From Nannocystis bainbridge (lineage in GTDB: Bacteria; Myxococcota_A; Polyangia; Nannocystales; Nannocystaceae): 64,000 nucleotides of DNA. The notes beneath the pieces were generated by a model that did no database searches, had not been told where the DNA came from, and saw only the letters and a program-made list of their open reading frames with translations. How positions within the stretch are numbered: the first letter of the stretch is position 1; each line of letters starts with the position of its first letter. The stretch is from positions 2,382,001 through 2,446,000 of the forward strand of contig NZ_JAQNDL010000001.1 in assembly GCF_028368995.1 (NCBI RefSeq), given 5' to 3'. Below, piece by piece: positions 8,361 to 18,766 of the stretch. A program made the position numbers and the translations under genes.

Positions 8361-10294
8361 GCCTTGTCCTGCCACGCGGCGCCCGGGTCGGCGTGGCGCG
8401 GCCGCGAGTCGAGGGCGTCGAGCTGGCAGTAGACCTGGTCGAGGGCGGCGACGATCGGCTCGCGCTCGCCGGGGCTGGCGGCCTCGAGCTTGCGCATCAG
8501 GGCCGCCTTGCGCTTCAGTAGCCGCTCGCGCAAGGAGGCGCGCGGGCGCAGAGCGAACGCGAGGCCGCAGGCGAACGCGACGAACAGACCGAAGCCGAGG
8601 CCGAGCCACTTGTAGGTGCGCGGGCGCGTGACGAGGCCGTCGATCACGAGGTCGTAGGCCTGGCCCTGCGGCATGGCGCCGATCTCGTAGACGTCGAGGT
8701 CGACGCGGCTCTCACCGTTCTCGTGCGGCGGCCGCACCGGGCCCTTCTTGGCGCCCTTGGTGAGCTTGAGGCCGTCGACCACGACGGTGCGGCCGTCGAC
8801 GATCGGGAACGGGGCGCTCCAGCGGATCTCGGCGGTGCCATCGTGCTCGAGCAGGTAGGCGGTCGAGAGGTCGATCAGCTCGCCCGGCGGCAGCGGCCCG
8901 CTGATGGTGGTGAACGGCGCGTCCGCGTCGTGGTCGAGCACCTGGTCGGCGCGGTCGCGCACGACCAGGCCGGTGGCCCCTTCGGCGCCGTTGAGCTTGT
9001 AGGGCTTGCCGGGCCAGTAGGCGGACTCGCCGTCGACGAACACCTGCAGCAGGTGGTCGACCCGCGCGAGGTCGTTCTCCATCGACTCGACGCCGAACTG
9101 CACCGCCGAGCGCACGCGCGTCAGGTCGGTGGTGACCGGGAAGACGCGCATCTCGACGGCGACGCCCATGCGCTCGTCGAGGGTGAAGAAGGCCGACTTC
9201 CACGGGGCCCCGGCGTACGAGGCCTCGACGTGGAACAGGCCCTCGCCGGTGAGCGGGATGTCGCCGATGCGGGCGACGCCGTCCTCGCCGGTGGCGTCCT
9301 CGAAGCGCTTGCTGAAGCCGGTCGTGTCCTGCTTGACGATCGCCACCGGGATGCCGTTGATCGGCCGATCGTCGGGGCCCACGACGGTGACGCGCACGCT
9401 GCCGGGCAAGATCGTCGGCACCGCGCGCGGGCCCATCATCTGCCGCTTCTGCGGGGCCTGCGGGCGCAGGACCGCCAGCACCAGGGCCATGCCGACGTCC
9501 TTGCCGGTCAGCGAGAACGGCTGGCTGCGCTCGGTGCCGGTCGGCAGGTCGGCCTCGGCCACCAGCGAGACGTCGGCCGCGAGGGCGTCGAGCTCGGGGA
9601 AGCGCGAGGTGCCGCGGGCGTCGCTGACGGCCTCGCGGGTCTCGGTCTTGCCGTCGGGCCCGGTCAGCAGGAGTCGAACCTTGACGCCCACGACCGGGGT
9701 GCCGCCGCGCAGGTCGAGGGTGCCGACCAGCAGCGTGCCCTTCGGCGTGCCCGGGTTGTCGAACGCGACGCCCGGCAGCGGCACGTCGGCCTGGCTCGGC
9801 GGCGGCGCGGCGGGGCCCGAGCCCGGGTCGGTCGCGGGGCCGGCGGCGGCGCCGGACGAACCTGCCCCTTTGACCAGGAGCACGCGGAAGCCCTGGGCCG
9901 GCGACACGGCGATCGGCTGCGAGGCCTGGCGCTCGCCGTCGAGGTCGGCGCGGGCGACCGCGGTGCCGCCGTGGAACGCGGAGAGATCGGTGAAGTTGGC
10001 GCGGCCGTCCTGGCCGGCCACGACGGTCCGCGTCTCGGTCTTGCTGCCGTCCTGCGACTTCAGCTCGAGCTCGACGGTGACGCCCACCGCGGGCTGGCTG
10101 AACGAGCCGAGCAGCGCGCGCACGGTGATCGTGCCCGGCTCGGTCTGCGGGTCGGCGCGCGGGATGCCGGACATCGCCCGCGGGTCGATCGGCGGCCCGC
10201 CGGCCGGCTGGGCCGAAGCATGTCCCGTAAGACATGTCCCAACGAACATGAACGAAAGGGCAGCCGCGCGCAGCGGCCGGCGTGACGCAGTCAT
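8357..10294 (-). CDS. Large periplasmic beta-domain protein anchored by a C-terminal helix, inside the ccm operon
   Basis: 645 residues from the ATG at 10294. A signal peptide (cleavage likely near SAQPA, about 30) is followed by at least three Ig/carboxypeptidase-regulatory-like beta domains, visible as repeated patterns GTITVRALLGSFSQPAVGV, GTLLVGTLDLRGGTPVVGV and GSVRVTVVGPDDRPINGIP, each ending in a GxARxxDL-type strand. A helix at about 564-582 (FGLFVAFACGLAFAL) anchors it, leaving a basic coiled cytoplasmic tail. The gene overlaps both neighbours by 4 nt, so it is an integral part of the ccm operon. I know no CcmH or CcmI domain in it; a scaffold or apocytochrome-holding role is only inference. 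The dispersed palindrome at 10218-10250 encodes part of its signal peptide (MFVGTCLTGH). Confidence 0.78.
   Translation of the reverse strand: MTASRRPLRAAALSFMFVGTCLTGHASAQPAGGPPIDPRAMSGIPRADPQTEPGTITVRALLGSFSQPAVGVTVELELKSQDGSKTETRTVVAGQDGRANFTDLSAFHGGTAVARADLDGERQASQPIAVSPAQGFRVLLVKGAGSSGAAAGPATDPGSGPAAPPPSQADVPLPGVAFDNPGTPKGTLLVGTLDLRGGTPVVGVKVRLLLTGPDGKTETREAVSDARGTSRFPELDALAADVSLVAEADLPTGTERSQPFSLTGKDVGMALVLAVLRPQAPQKRQMMGPRAVPTILPGSVRVTVVGPDDRPINGIPVAIVKQDTTGFSKRFEDATGEDGVARIGDIPLTGEGLFHVEASYAGAPWKSAFFTLDERMGVAVEMRVFPVTTDLTRVRSAVQFGVESMENDLARVDHLLQVFVDGESAYWPGKPYKLNGAEGATGLVVRDRADQVLDHDADAPFTTISGPLPPGELIDLSTAYLLEHDGTAEIRWSAPFPIVDGRTVVVDGLKLTKGAKKGPVRPPHENGESRVDLDVYEIGAMPQGQAYDLVIDGLVTRPRTYKWLGLGFGLFVAFACGLAFALRPRASLRERLLKRKAALMRKLEAASPGEREPIVAALDQVYCQLDALDSRPRHADPGAAWQDKA
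10218..10250. repeat. Dispersed palindromic element inside a signal-peptide coding region
   Basis: GCATGTCCC, spacer, then GACATGTCCC and a further AACATG half: a member of the GGACATGTCC family lying in frame within the gene 8357-10294, where it codes for hydrophobic signal-peptide residues. Confidence 0.7.
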
Positions 10295-11052
10295 GGGCCG
10301 ATCTCCCCCGAGCTCGCCGAGTTGCCGCGCTTCTCGCCGACGCTCACCTTGCTGCTGCGCGCGAGCGAGACGCCGCAGTGCTTGCAGAACTTGGCGTCGT
10401 TGTCGTTGTTGCCGACGCAGTTGGCGCAGATCCGCGAGGTGCGGTCGAGGTCCGGCGCCGAGATCTCGGTCATGTTGCGCACCGGCGCCGATGACTGCAG
10501 CGGCGGCGGCGTGGCGTCCTCGACCGGCGCGCGGGTCGGGGTCGCCGTCGTCGCGGCCTCCGGGCTGGCCTGGCGGTCGAGCTCGGACAGGACCTTCTGC
10601 AGCTCGGGGTGGAGGTCGCCGCCGCCGTCGAGGGCGCGCATGACCTCGATCGCGCGCACGCGGTAGGTGCCGATCACCGCCTCGAAGTCGGCGGTCGACA
10701 GCTTGCCCATGCCGTGGTCGAACTCGAGCTCCTTGATCGCGCGCAGCAGCCGGCGCTTCTCCTCGCGCAGCTCCGACTGGCTGAAGTGGCCGACGCCGCG
10801 GCCGACCTGGGCCAGCGAGTCGGGCCGGGCCAGCGCGCGCACCATCGCGAACATGCGGCCGAGCGCGTAGACCAGCATGGCGCCGGCGACCGCGAGGGCG
10901 ATCGTCGCCTCCTCGAGCGGGCCGGCGGCGCGGGCGGCGAACAGCACCAGCGCGAACGCGAGGAGCGCGAGGCCGGCGGTCCACAGGGCGGTGCGCGGGG
11001 GCTTCGGCGCAGCCGCGGCGCGAGCTTCCTTGCTCTGCGGCGCTTCGGTCAC
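10291..11052 (-). CDS. CcmI-like membrane protein with C-terminal zinc ribbon
   Basis: 253 residues from the GTG at 11052, just after the ccmF stop (11055). Two transmembrane helices (about 22-40 and 46-63) are followed by a helical region, REEKRRLLRAIKELEFDHGMGKL (split as REEKRRLLRAIKE and LEFDHGMGKLSTADFEA), resembling the helical linker that follows the membrane part of CcmI and related proteins. After a Pro/Thr-rich linker comes a four-cysteine ribbon, CANC...CKHC (C209, C212, C223, C226). Position between ccmF and ccmA supports a cytochrome c maturation role. The zinc ribbon is not part of classical CcmI, so this is either a variant CcmI or an unrelated regulator. Its stop overlaps the next start. 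Confidence 0.68.
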   Translation of the reverse strand: MTEAPQSKEARAAAAPKPPRTALWTAGLALLAFALVLFAARAAGPLEEATIALAVAGAMLVYALGRMFAMVRALARPDSLAQVGRGVGHFSQSELREEKRRLLRAIKELEFDHGMGKLSTADFEAVIGTYRVRAIEVMRALDGGGDLHPELQKVLSELDRQASPEAATTATPTRAPVEDATPPPLQSSAPVRNMTEISAPDLDRTSRICANCVGNNDNDAKFCKHCGVSLARSSKVSVGEKRGNSASSGEIGP

Positions 11053-11054
11053 GC

Positions 11055-13070
11055 TCAGGCGTCCTCTCCCGGCCCGTCGCTCTTGCGCGTGCCGACGCAG
11101 ATCAGCGAACCCGCGAGCATGACGGCGAAGCCGAACCAGATCCAGTTGACGAGCGGGTTGATGTAGAGGCTCATCTGCGTCCAGCCGGTGGTCATGTCGA
11201 CCTCCTGGATCGAGACGTACACGTCCTCGCCGAAGGTCATGTAGCGCGAGACCTCGGTGGTCGGCTGCTCGGGCAGCTGGAAGTACCACCAGCGGGCCGG
11301 CAGCAGGGTGGTCTTGTGGTCGCCGCCCTTGAGCACGGCGATGTGGGCCGTGATCATCTCTTTCTGCCAGTCCTCGGTCGCGCGCAGGCCGTCGTGGCGG
11401 ATCACGTACTCACCGAGCTCGGTGGTGTCGCCGGGGCGCAGCGTGGTCTTGCGCTCGATCTTGTAGGCGTTGCCGGCCCAGCCGAAGAACATCAGCACGA
11501 TGCCGAGGTGGACGATGTAGCCGCCGTAGCGCCGGCGCGCGCGCAGGACCAGGCCGATCATCGCGTCGAGGAGGCTCTGCGGGCGCTGGCGCCGGCGCAG
11601 GGCCACGCCGCGGTAGAACTCCTGGACGATGGTCCAGAAGGTGAAGGCGCACAGGCCGAAGCAGGCCAGGCCCCACGGCGAGCCGAGGCCGATCGCCAAC
11701 AGGGCGATCACCGTGACCACGCCGGCGATCAGCGGGCCCATGAACTGCTTGATGAGGTTGACCTGCGAGGTCTTGCGCCACGCCAGCAGCGGACCGACGC
11801 CGGTCAGCAGCAGCAGCGCCAGGCCGAGCGGGCGCATGTAGCGGTTGAAGAACGGGGCGCCGATGGTGACGCGCTCGCCCGGGTCCTGCCAGGCGAGCAG
11901 GTCGGGGTAGCGCTCGGCGAGGACCATCCGCCACTCGGTGAAGGTCGGCCACATGGTCGCGCCGAGCACGAACAGCGCGGCGACCAGGAACAGCCAGTTG
12001 TTGACCAGGAACGCGAACTCGCGCGACAGCACGCTCTCGAGCTCGCCGCGCGAGCGCAGCAGCGGCAGGCGCCAGATCACCAGGCCGAAGCTGAACAGCA
12101 CGATCACCAGCATGAAGGCGCCGAAGGTCCACGCCAGCACCGGGTCGGCGCCGAAGGCGTGCACGCTCTGGACCACGCCGCTGCGGGTCATGAACGTGCC
12201 GACGATCGTCAGCAGGAAGCTGACGACCACCAGCGACACGTTCCACACCTTCATCATGCCGCGGCGCTCCTGGATCATGATCGAGTGCAGGAACGCGGTG
12301 ACGGTGAACCACGGCAGCAGGCCCGCGTTCTCGACCGGGTCCCAGGCCCAGTAACCGCCCCACCCCAGCTCCTCGTAGGCCCACAGGCCGCCGAGGATGA
12401 GGCCGAAGGTCAGGAACATCCACGAGAACAGGGTCCAGCGGCGGACGCTGCGCTGCCACGCGGCGTCGACCTGGCCGGTGATCAGCGCCGCCATGCCGAA
12501 CGCGTACGGCACCGCCAGCGAGACGTAGCCGAGGTACAGGCTCGGCGGGTGCACGATCATGTAAAGGTTCTGCAGCAGCGGGTTCAGGCCCTTGCCCTGG
12601 GTCGGGATGTCCAGCATGTAGACGCCGAACGGGTCCTTGATGAACAGCAGCAGCCCGGCGAAGAACGCGGTGATGACCGAAAGGACAGCCGCGGCGTGCG
12701 GGATCAGCTCGCGGTGGCGGTTGCGGTTGGCGTGCAGCGCCAGCGAGGCGAACAGGGTGTGCAGCAGGACCCAGAACAGCATGCTGCCGTCGAGCCCGCC
12801 CCAGAACGACGTGATCTTGTAGAACAGCGGCATCGCGGCGTCGCTGGTCTTCTGCACGTACTGGATCGAGTAGTCGCCGGCGATGAACCCGTAGATGATG
12901 AGCGACGAGGCGAACGCCGCCAGGGCGAAGCTGGCGTACACGCCCTGCAGGCCGGCCTCGATCAGCCGCTCGGACCGACGCGCGGCGCCGAGGGCGGAGA
13001 AGCCGGTGCTGGCCAGGCTGAGCACGAAAAGCAGGAGGATCGAGGCTGTACCGAGGGTAGCGATGGACAT
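11055..13070 (-). CDS. ccmF: Cytochrome c heme lyase subunit CcmF
   Basis: 671 residues, the usual CcmF length, with some 14-15 membrane helices. CcmF is the central part of the heme lyase that attaches heme covalently to CXXCH of apocytochromes in the periplasm. The WWD motif WGGYWAWDPVENAGLLPW (237-254) and the flanking His motif IVHPPSLYLGY (about H174) are intact, as is FMTRSGVVQSVHAF for the second periplasmic His. The ATG at 13070 is preceded by GGAAG; ccmE ends 20 nt upstream. The gene for CcmH, usual lyase partner, is not seen in the window. Confidence 0.95.
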   Translation of the reverse strand: MSIATLGTASILLLFVLSLASTGFSALGAARRSERLIEAGLQGVYASFALAAFASSLIIYGFIAGDYSIQYVQKTSDAAMPLFYKITSFWGGLDGSMLFWVLLHTLFASLALHANRNRHRELIPHAAAVLSVITAFFAGLLLFIKDPFGVYMLDIPTQGKGLNPLLQNLYMIVHPPSLYLGYVSLAVPYAFGMAALITGQVDAAWQRSVRRWTLFSWMFLTFGLILGGLWAYEELGWGGYWAWDPVENAGLLPWFTVTAFLHSIMIQERRGMMKVWNVSLVVVSFLLTIVGTFMTRSGVVQSVHAFGADPVLAWTFGAFMLVIVLFSFGLVIWRLPLLRSRGELESVLSREFAFLVNNWLFLVAALFVLGATMWPTFTEWRMVLAERYPDLLAWQDPGERVTIGAPFFNRYMRPLGLALLLLTGVGPLLAWRKTSQVNLIKQFMGPLIAGVVTVIALLAIGLGSPWGLACFGLCAFTFWTIVQEFYRGVALRRRQRPQSLLDAMIGLVLRARRRYGGYIVHLGIVLMFFGWAGNAYKIERKTTLRPGDTTELGEYVIRHDGLRATEDWQKEMITAHIAVLKGGDHKTTLLPARWWYFQLPEQPTTEVSRYMTFGEDVYVSIQEVDMTTGWTQMSLYINPLVNWIWFGFAVMLAGSLICVGTRKSDGPGEDA

Positions 13071-13090
13071 GAGAGCTTCCTTGGGACAGG

Positions 13091-13510
13091 TCAGCGACCG
13101 TTCTTGCTGGGATCGGCGGAGGGCCGCTCCTCGTACTTCGAGGGGCACTTGGCGGCCATCTCCTCCGACTCGAAGCGGCCGCCCTGCAGCTCGCCGGTGA
13201 GGATGACCTCGCCGCCCTCGGCGAAGGTGTCGGGCACCATGCTGGTGAAGTGCACGGGCATGCGCCGACCCTCGCGCTCGATGTCGAAGGTGTAGTCGCC
13301 GGCCTCGCCCTTCTTCTGCTTGACGGTGCCGGGCACCACGGTGCCGTGGACCTTGATCATGCGGCCGCTGTACATGGCCGGGTTGTCGACGACCTTGTCG
13401 ACGAAGATGTAGTCGAGCACGCCCTCGCCACTGCTGGTGCTGACGAGGTAGAACACCGCGCCGCCGACGAAGAGACCGATGAAGACCTTGGACGAGACGG
13501 GCAGCGCCAT
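13091..13510 (-). CDS. ccmE: Heme chaperone CcmE, Cys-type (CxxxY) variant
   Basis: 139 residues. One N-terminal anchor helix (about 7-24) is followed by the OB-fold beta barrel (SGRMIKVHGTVVPGTV, YTFDIEREGRRMPVHF, GGEVILTGELQGGRFES). In classical CcmE a His in HxxxY binds heme covalently before handing it to CcmF. Here the motif reads AAKCPSKYEE, so the residue is Cys (C122, codon at 13147-13145) with the Tyr kept (Y126). This matches the CxxxY subclass known from archaea, Desulfovibrio and some other bacteria, where CcmH is also missing. The start is 6 nt after the moaA stop, so the two are likely co-transcribed. Confidence 0.94.
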   Translation of the reverse strand: MALPVSSKVFIGLFVGGAVFYLVSTSSGEGVLDYIFVDKVVDNPAMYSGRMIKVHGTVVPGTVKQKKGEAGDYTFDIEREGRRMPVHFTSMVPDTFAEGGEVILTGELQGGRFESEEMAAKCPSKYEERPSADPSKNGR

Positions 13511-13516
13511 GATGGA

Positions 13517-14581
13517 TTAGCCTCCGATGCTGATCATCGCCTTGTCCGGGCCTCCGTGGCCATCCAGGGCGAAAGTGTGACCCGCCTGCTTGAACCCGAG
13601 GACCGCGCGTACGCGCGCCGCGAGGGCGACCGGGCCGGCGGATCGCAGGACCGAGCGTAGATCGCCGGCGTCGTCGCGGGCGAGACAATTATGCAGCGAT
13701 CCTGCGGCAGACAGCCGCAGCCGATTGCAAGAGGCGCAGAAGTTCTCGGTCATGGGGGCGATGACGCCGACGCGGCGGCCTGCGTGAGGGCCGGAGGCGA
13801 CGCGCCAGTACGTCGCAGGGCCGAGGCCGCGCACGCCCTCGCCGCTGTCGCTCACGAGCGGCGCAGCGGCCGCGTCGGCGATGCGTTCGCGGATCTCCGC
13901 AGCCGGCATCAGCTCACCCGGGACATAGAGGCGGCCGGCAGACATCGGCATGACCTCGATGAAGCGCGGCACGTGGCCGCGCTGCCACGCCCACAGCGCG
14001 AGCTCGCCGAGCTCGCCGTCGTTGAAGCCGCGGATCGCCACGGTGTTGATCTTGATGTTCTCGAAGCCGACGTCGCCGGCAGCGTCGAGGCCGGCCAGCA
14101 CCTCCGACAGCACGCCCCGGCGGGTGATCGCGGCGAAGCGCGCGGGGTCGAGGCTGTCGAGGCTGACGGTGAGGCCGCGCAGGCCGGCGCGACGCAGCGG
14201 CCCGGCCAGCTCGGCGAGCCGGGCGCCGTTGGTGGTCAGGGCGACATCGATCGGGATCGCCGCCAGCGCCTCGACCAGCTCGACCAGGCCGCGGCGCACC
14301 ATCGGCTCACCGCCGGTGAGGCGCACGCGCTCGACGCCGAGGCCCGCGAACACCTGGACGATCGTGGCGACCTCCTCGAGCGTGAGCAGGTCGGCGCGCG
14401 CGAGCCGGTCGATGCCCTCCTCGGGCATGCAGTAGGTGCAGCGGTAGTTGCAGCGGTCGGTCAGCGAGACGCGCAAGTAGCGGATCCGCCGCGCCTGCGG
14501 GTCGACCAGAGTCCCCGGCAGGGAGGGCTCTCCGACCACCCCGGACGGCGGCCGCGCGGTGCGGAGTTGAACCAGGGTCAT
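13517..14581 (-). CDS. moaA: GTP 3',8-cyclase MoaA (molybdenum cofactor biosynthesis)
   Basis: 354 residues. A radical SAM enzyme which, with MoaC, turns GTP into cyclic pyranopterin monophosphate. The N-terminal 4Fe-4S motif is CNYRCTYC (C44, C48, C51), followed by RLTGGEPMVR. The C-terminal cluster ligands are CASC and a later Cys (C282, C285, C299), and the C-terminal SIGG needed for catalysis is present. No other moa/moe gene is in the window. It stands at the head of the ccm operon. A possible 10-codon leader frame (14611-14582, MKVSQQVVGA) ends in a TGA that overlaps the ATG, which could couple its translation. Confidence 0.95.
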   Translation of the reverse strand: MTLVQLRTARPPSGVVGEPSLPGTLVDPQARRIRYLRVSLTDRCNYRCTYCMPEEGIDRLARADLLTLEEVATIVQVFAGLGVERVRLTGGEPMVRRGLVELVEALAAIPIDVALTTNGARLAELAGPLRRAGLRGLTVSLDSLDPARFAAITRRGVLSEVLAGLDAAGDVGFENIKINTVAIRGFNDGELGELALWAWQRGHVPRFIEVMPMSAGRLYVPGELMPAAEIRERIADAAAAPLVSDSGEGVRGLGPATYWRVASGPHAGRRVGVIAPMTENFCASCNRLRLSAAGSLHNCLARDDAGDLRSVLRSAGPVALAARVRAVLGFKQAGHTFALDGHGGPDKAMISIGG

Positions 14582-14653
14582 GCGCCGACAACCTGCTGCG
14601 ACACCTTCATGTTACCACAGGTGCGGGCAGCGCCCGCCGGGGCCGAAAGCGGG

Positions 14654-14697
14654 CTCGGCCACGTGGCGGCCCCTGTAGCGGGCGGCCCGTGGCCGAG
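14654..14697. terminator. Long inverted repeat between the oxidase and moaA genes
   Basis: Perfect 10-bp arms CTCGGCCACG and CGTGGCCGAG separated by 24 GC-rich bases. It follows the last oxidase gene (stop near 14742) on the minus strand. There is no U-run, so it may act only as a transcript-end hairpin or need Rho. Confidence 0.35.
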
Positions 14698-14741
14698 TTC
14701 GTCGGCCTCGCGCGCGGCGCGGGCCGAACTCGTGATCCGGC

Positions 14742-15290
14742 TCAGTGCGCTGCGGCCTTGTGCTCGGCCTTGGCCTCGGCCTTGTGCTCGCCGCCACCGT
14801 GACCAGCGCTGTGCTCGCCGCCACCATGACCGCCGCCGTGGGCTTCGATCTCGGCGAGGATCTTGGCGCGCCGCTCGGGCACGTTGTCGACGCCGACCGG
14901 GAGGCCCTTGCCCTCGTTCGTCTGCTCCTTCCAACGGACGAACGTCTCCTGCTCGTCGTTGAGGGCGTCACGGCTCTTGAGGTCGAACATCGTGAAGCCG
15001 AAGAAGATGCCGACGAAGATGATGGTGCCGAGGAAGACGAACAGGTGGAACTTGTCGTCGTACTTCAGGTGCATGAAGTAGGCGACCACCAGCGTCGCCT
15101 TCACGAAGGCGACGACCATCGCCACCGTGAGGCTGGCGGGGCCGAGGTCGGCGAACGAGACCGCGAAGGTCAGGCCGGTGAGGACGAACAGGGCGCCGAT
15201 GACGCCGTTGTACGTGCTCATCGGCGAGATGTGCTCGTGGACCTCGTGCGGGTGCTCGACCGGCTGACCGTTGAGAAAGACCTTTGCCAT
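14742..15290 (-). CDS. Cytochrome c oxidase subunit IV (prokaryotic COX4 family) with His-rich tail
   Basis: 182 residues. The ATG at 15290 has GGAG 9 nt upstream; an earlier TTG at 15299 is less likely. Three membrane helices lie between about residues 28 and 105 (YNGVIGALFVLTGLTFAVSF, then VVAFVKATLVVAYFMHLKYD, then a third), the layout of the small caa3/bo3 subunit IV that stabilises the oxidase. The soluble C-terminus is unusual: His/Gly repeats (GGGHGGGEHSAGHGGGEHKA) then EAKAEHKAAAH. The tail could bind metal, but that is inference. Last gene of the act-cta operon. Confidence 0.88.
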   Translation of the reverse strand: MAKVFLNGQPVEHPHEVHEHISPMSTYNGVIGALFVLTGLTFAVSFADLGPASLTVAMVVAFVKATLVVAYFMHLKYDDKFHLFVFLGTIIFVGIFFGFTMFDLKSRDALNDEQETFVRWKEQTNEGKGLPVGVDNVPERRAKILAEIEAHGGGHGGGEHSAGHGGGEHKAEAKAEHKAAAH

Positions 15291-15312
15291 GACAATCAAC
15301 TCCGGGCGAGGG

Positions 15313-15999
15313 TCACTTGACCAGGTAGAGGAGCGGGAAGAGGAAGATCCAGACCAGGTCGACGAGGTGCCAGTAAAGGCCGGTGTTCTCGATCGCCACG
15401 TAGTTCTTGGCGCTGAACTCGCCGCGTCCGGCGCGGATGAACATCCACAACATGATGGCGAGGCCGATCACGACGTGCACGCCGTGGAGGCCGGTCATCA
15501 GGAAGTAGACGCCGAAGAAGATGTGCGGCAGGCCCTCGATCTCGTAGCCGTGGAGGTGCGCCGAGTAGAACTTGCCCGGCAGCATGCCGTGCTCGAACTT
15601 GGCGCTGTACTCGAAGTACTTGACCACCATGAAGATGCAGCCGCACAGCATGGTCAGCACGAGCATCAGGCGCAGCTTCTTGGCGTCGCCGAGCTGGATC
15701 GAGCGGACACCGAGGGCCATCGTGTACGACGAGGACAGCAGGACCACGGTGTTGATGCCGCCGGCCCACTTGCTGAGGTGCTCGTGCGCCTCGAGCACCA
15801 TCTCCGGGTAGAACATCCGGAGGATGAAGTAGGCGAGGAACAGGCCCGAGAACATCAGGATCTCGGTGGCCAGGAAGAGCCACATCCCGAGCTTCGCCGA
15901 GGCCGTCTGCTGGCCCATCGTGTCGAAGTGGTGGGCCAGGTGCGGGTTGTGCTCGTCGTCGTCGACGTGGGCGGGCGCGTGGGCGTGATCGTTGCTCAT
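15313..15999 (-). CDS. ctaE: Cytochrome c oxidase subunit III
   Basis: 228 residues, about five membrane helices. Subunit III is a structural inner-membrane subunit of the aa3/caa3 oxidase that protects turnover and proton uptake. Family marks are [46 protein letters not shown] and the C-terminal [18 protein letters not shown]. The N-terminus is His-rich ([20 protein letters not shown]). It sits between ctaD and the subunit IV gene with short gaps. Confidence 0.95.
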   Translation of the reverse strand: MSNDHAHAPAHVDDDEHNPHLAHHFDTMGQQTASAKLGMWLFLATEILMFSGLFLAYFILRMFYPEMVLEAHEHLSKWAGGINTVVLLSSSYTMALGVRSIQLGDAKKLRLMLVLTMLCGCIFMVVKYFEYSAKFEHGMLPGKFYSAHLHGYEIEGLPHIFFGVYFLMTGLHGVHVVIGLAIMLWMFIRAGRGEFSAKNYVAIENTGLYWHLVDLVWIFLFPLLYLVK

Positions 16000-16038
16000 G
16001 GCTTCGTACCCCGGTGAAAACTCAGCGTGGAGAGGCTC

Positions 16039-17682
<1,644 letters not shown>

Positions 17683-17714
17683 GGGAAACTCCGTGGAGTG
17701 CCGCGGGCGACGCG

Positions 17715-18743
17715 TTACTTCTGGGCCTTGATGTAGGCGATGAGCGCGGCGATCTGCTTGTCGTCGAAGCGCCCGGCGAAGCTGGGCATCTGCGGGCTGA
17801 AGCCGGACACGATCTTGGCGTTGGGCTCGAGGATCGACTCGCGGATGTAGTTCTCGTCGACGGTGATCGTGCTGCCGTCGGCCAGGGTCTCGGTCTTGCC
17901 GAACAGACCCTTGAAGCTCGGGCCGGTCTTGACCGTGCCGTCGGTGGTGTGGCAGCTCGCGCAGCCGCCACGGGTGACGACGCGGGCGCCGAAGTCCTCG
18001 GCCGTCTCGGCGTCGCCCTGCTTGAGCTCGCAGGCCTTGGCGAGCACCGCCTGGTACTCCTCCTGCGGGACCACGTGGACGCGGCCGACCATGCTCGAGT
18101 GCTCGTCACCGCAGTACTCGGTGCACATCAGCGGGTACAGGCCCGCCTTGGTCGCCTCGAACCAGAGCACCGTGTAGCGCCCGGGGACCACGTCCTTCTT
18201 CAGGCGGAACGCCGGCAGGTAGAACGAGTGGATGACGTCGACCGAGGTCATGGTCAGGCGCATCGGCTGGCCGACCGGGACGTACAGGTCGTTCGTCAGC
18301 GAACAGCCCTTCACCTCGGGGTACTCGATCGTCCACGACCACTTCTGACCCGTCACCCGCACGTCCATCGCGTCCGGCGGCGGGGTCACCTGCTTCATGT
18401 ATTCGACCTCGCCCCAGATGAACAGGATGACGAAGAAGACCGTCGGGATGGCGCTCCAGATGAACTCGAGCTTGCCGTTGTGGGTCAGCGGCGAGGTCTT
18501 GGCGTGGCCATGGGCGGGCTTCTTGTACTTCCACATGAAGTACGCCTGGACCCCGATCATGCCGACGAAGGCGACGCCGCAGAGGATCCAGAAGAAGATG
18601 TAGAGCGTGTCGAGCGCCTCGGCGTTGGCCGAGGCCGCCGGCAAGAGGCTCCACGGGGAGTCCGACATCGGCGGCGTGCCCGGGTTCGAGGGCGGCAACG
18701 CTGCTTCCGCGGCGGCAGGGGCGATCAAGAGCGAGAAGAGCAC
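17715..18743 (-). CDS. ctaC: Cytochrome c oxidase subunit II with fused cytochrome c domain
   Basis: 342 residues from a GTG at 18743 with GGAGG 7 nt upstream, which fixes the start. A signal-like N-terminus is followed by two helices (about 45-70 and 95-112) and a cupredoxin domain holding the dinuclear CuA centre: His in [10 protein letters not shown] (H172) and [13 protein letters not shown] (C207, C211, H215, M218). A C-terminal cytochrome c domain has CASCH (261-265) and a distal Met in SPQMPSF. The fusion defines a caa3 oxidase, which accepts electrons from cytochrome c or directly from Alternative Complex III. Its maturation needs the ccm genes and the SCO proteins encoded nearby. Confidence 0.97.
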   Translation of the reverse strand: MLFSLLIAPAAAEAALPPSNPGTPPMSDSPWSLLPAASANAEALDTLYIFFWILCGVAFVGMIGVQAYFMWKYKKPAHGHAKTSPLTHNGKLEFIWSAIPTVFFVILFIWGEVEYMKQVTPPPDAMDVRVTGQKWSWTIEYPEVKGCSLTNDLYVPVGQPMRLTMTSVDVIHSFYLPAFRLKKDVVPGRYTVLWFEATKAGLYPLMCTEYCGDEHSSMVGRVHVVPQEEYQAVLAKACELKQGDAETAEDFGARVVTRGGCASCHTTDGTVKTGPSFKGLFGKTETLADGSTITVDENYIRESILEPNAKIVSGFSPQMPSFAGRFDDKQIAALIAYIKAQK

Positions 18744-18766
18744 GGGGTTACCTCCGCAGGACCCTG

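Noticed and set aside
14654..14697. Inverted repeat as an operator for a regulator
   Set aside because: The 10-bp arms lie 24 bp apart, after an operon and before another on the same strand; a transcript-end hairpin is the simpler reading.
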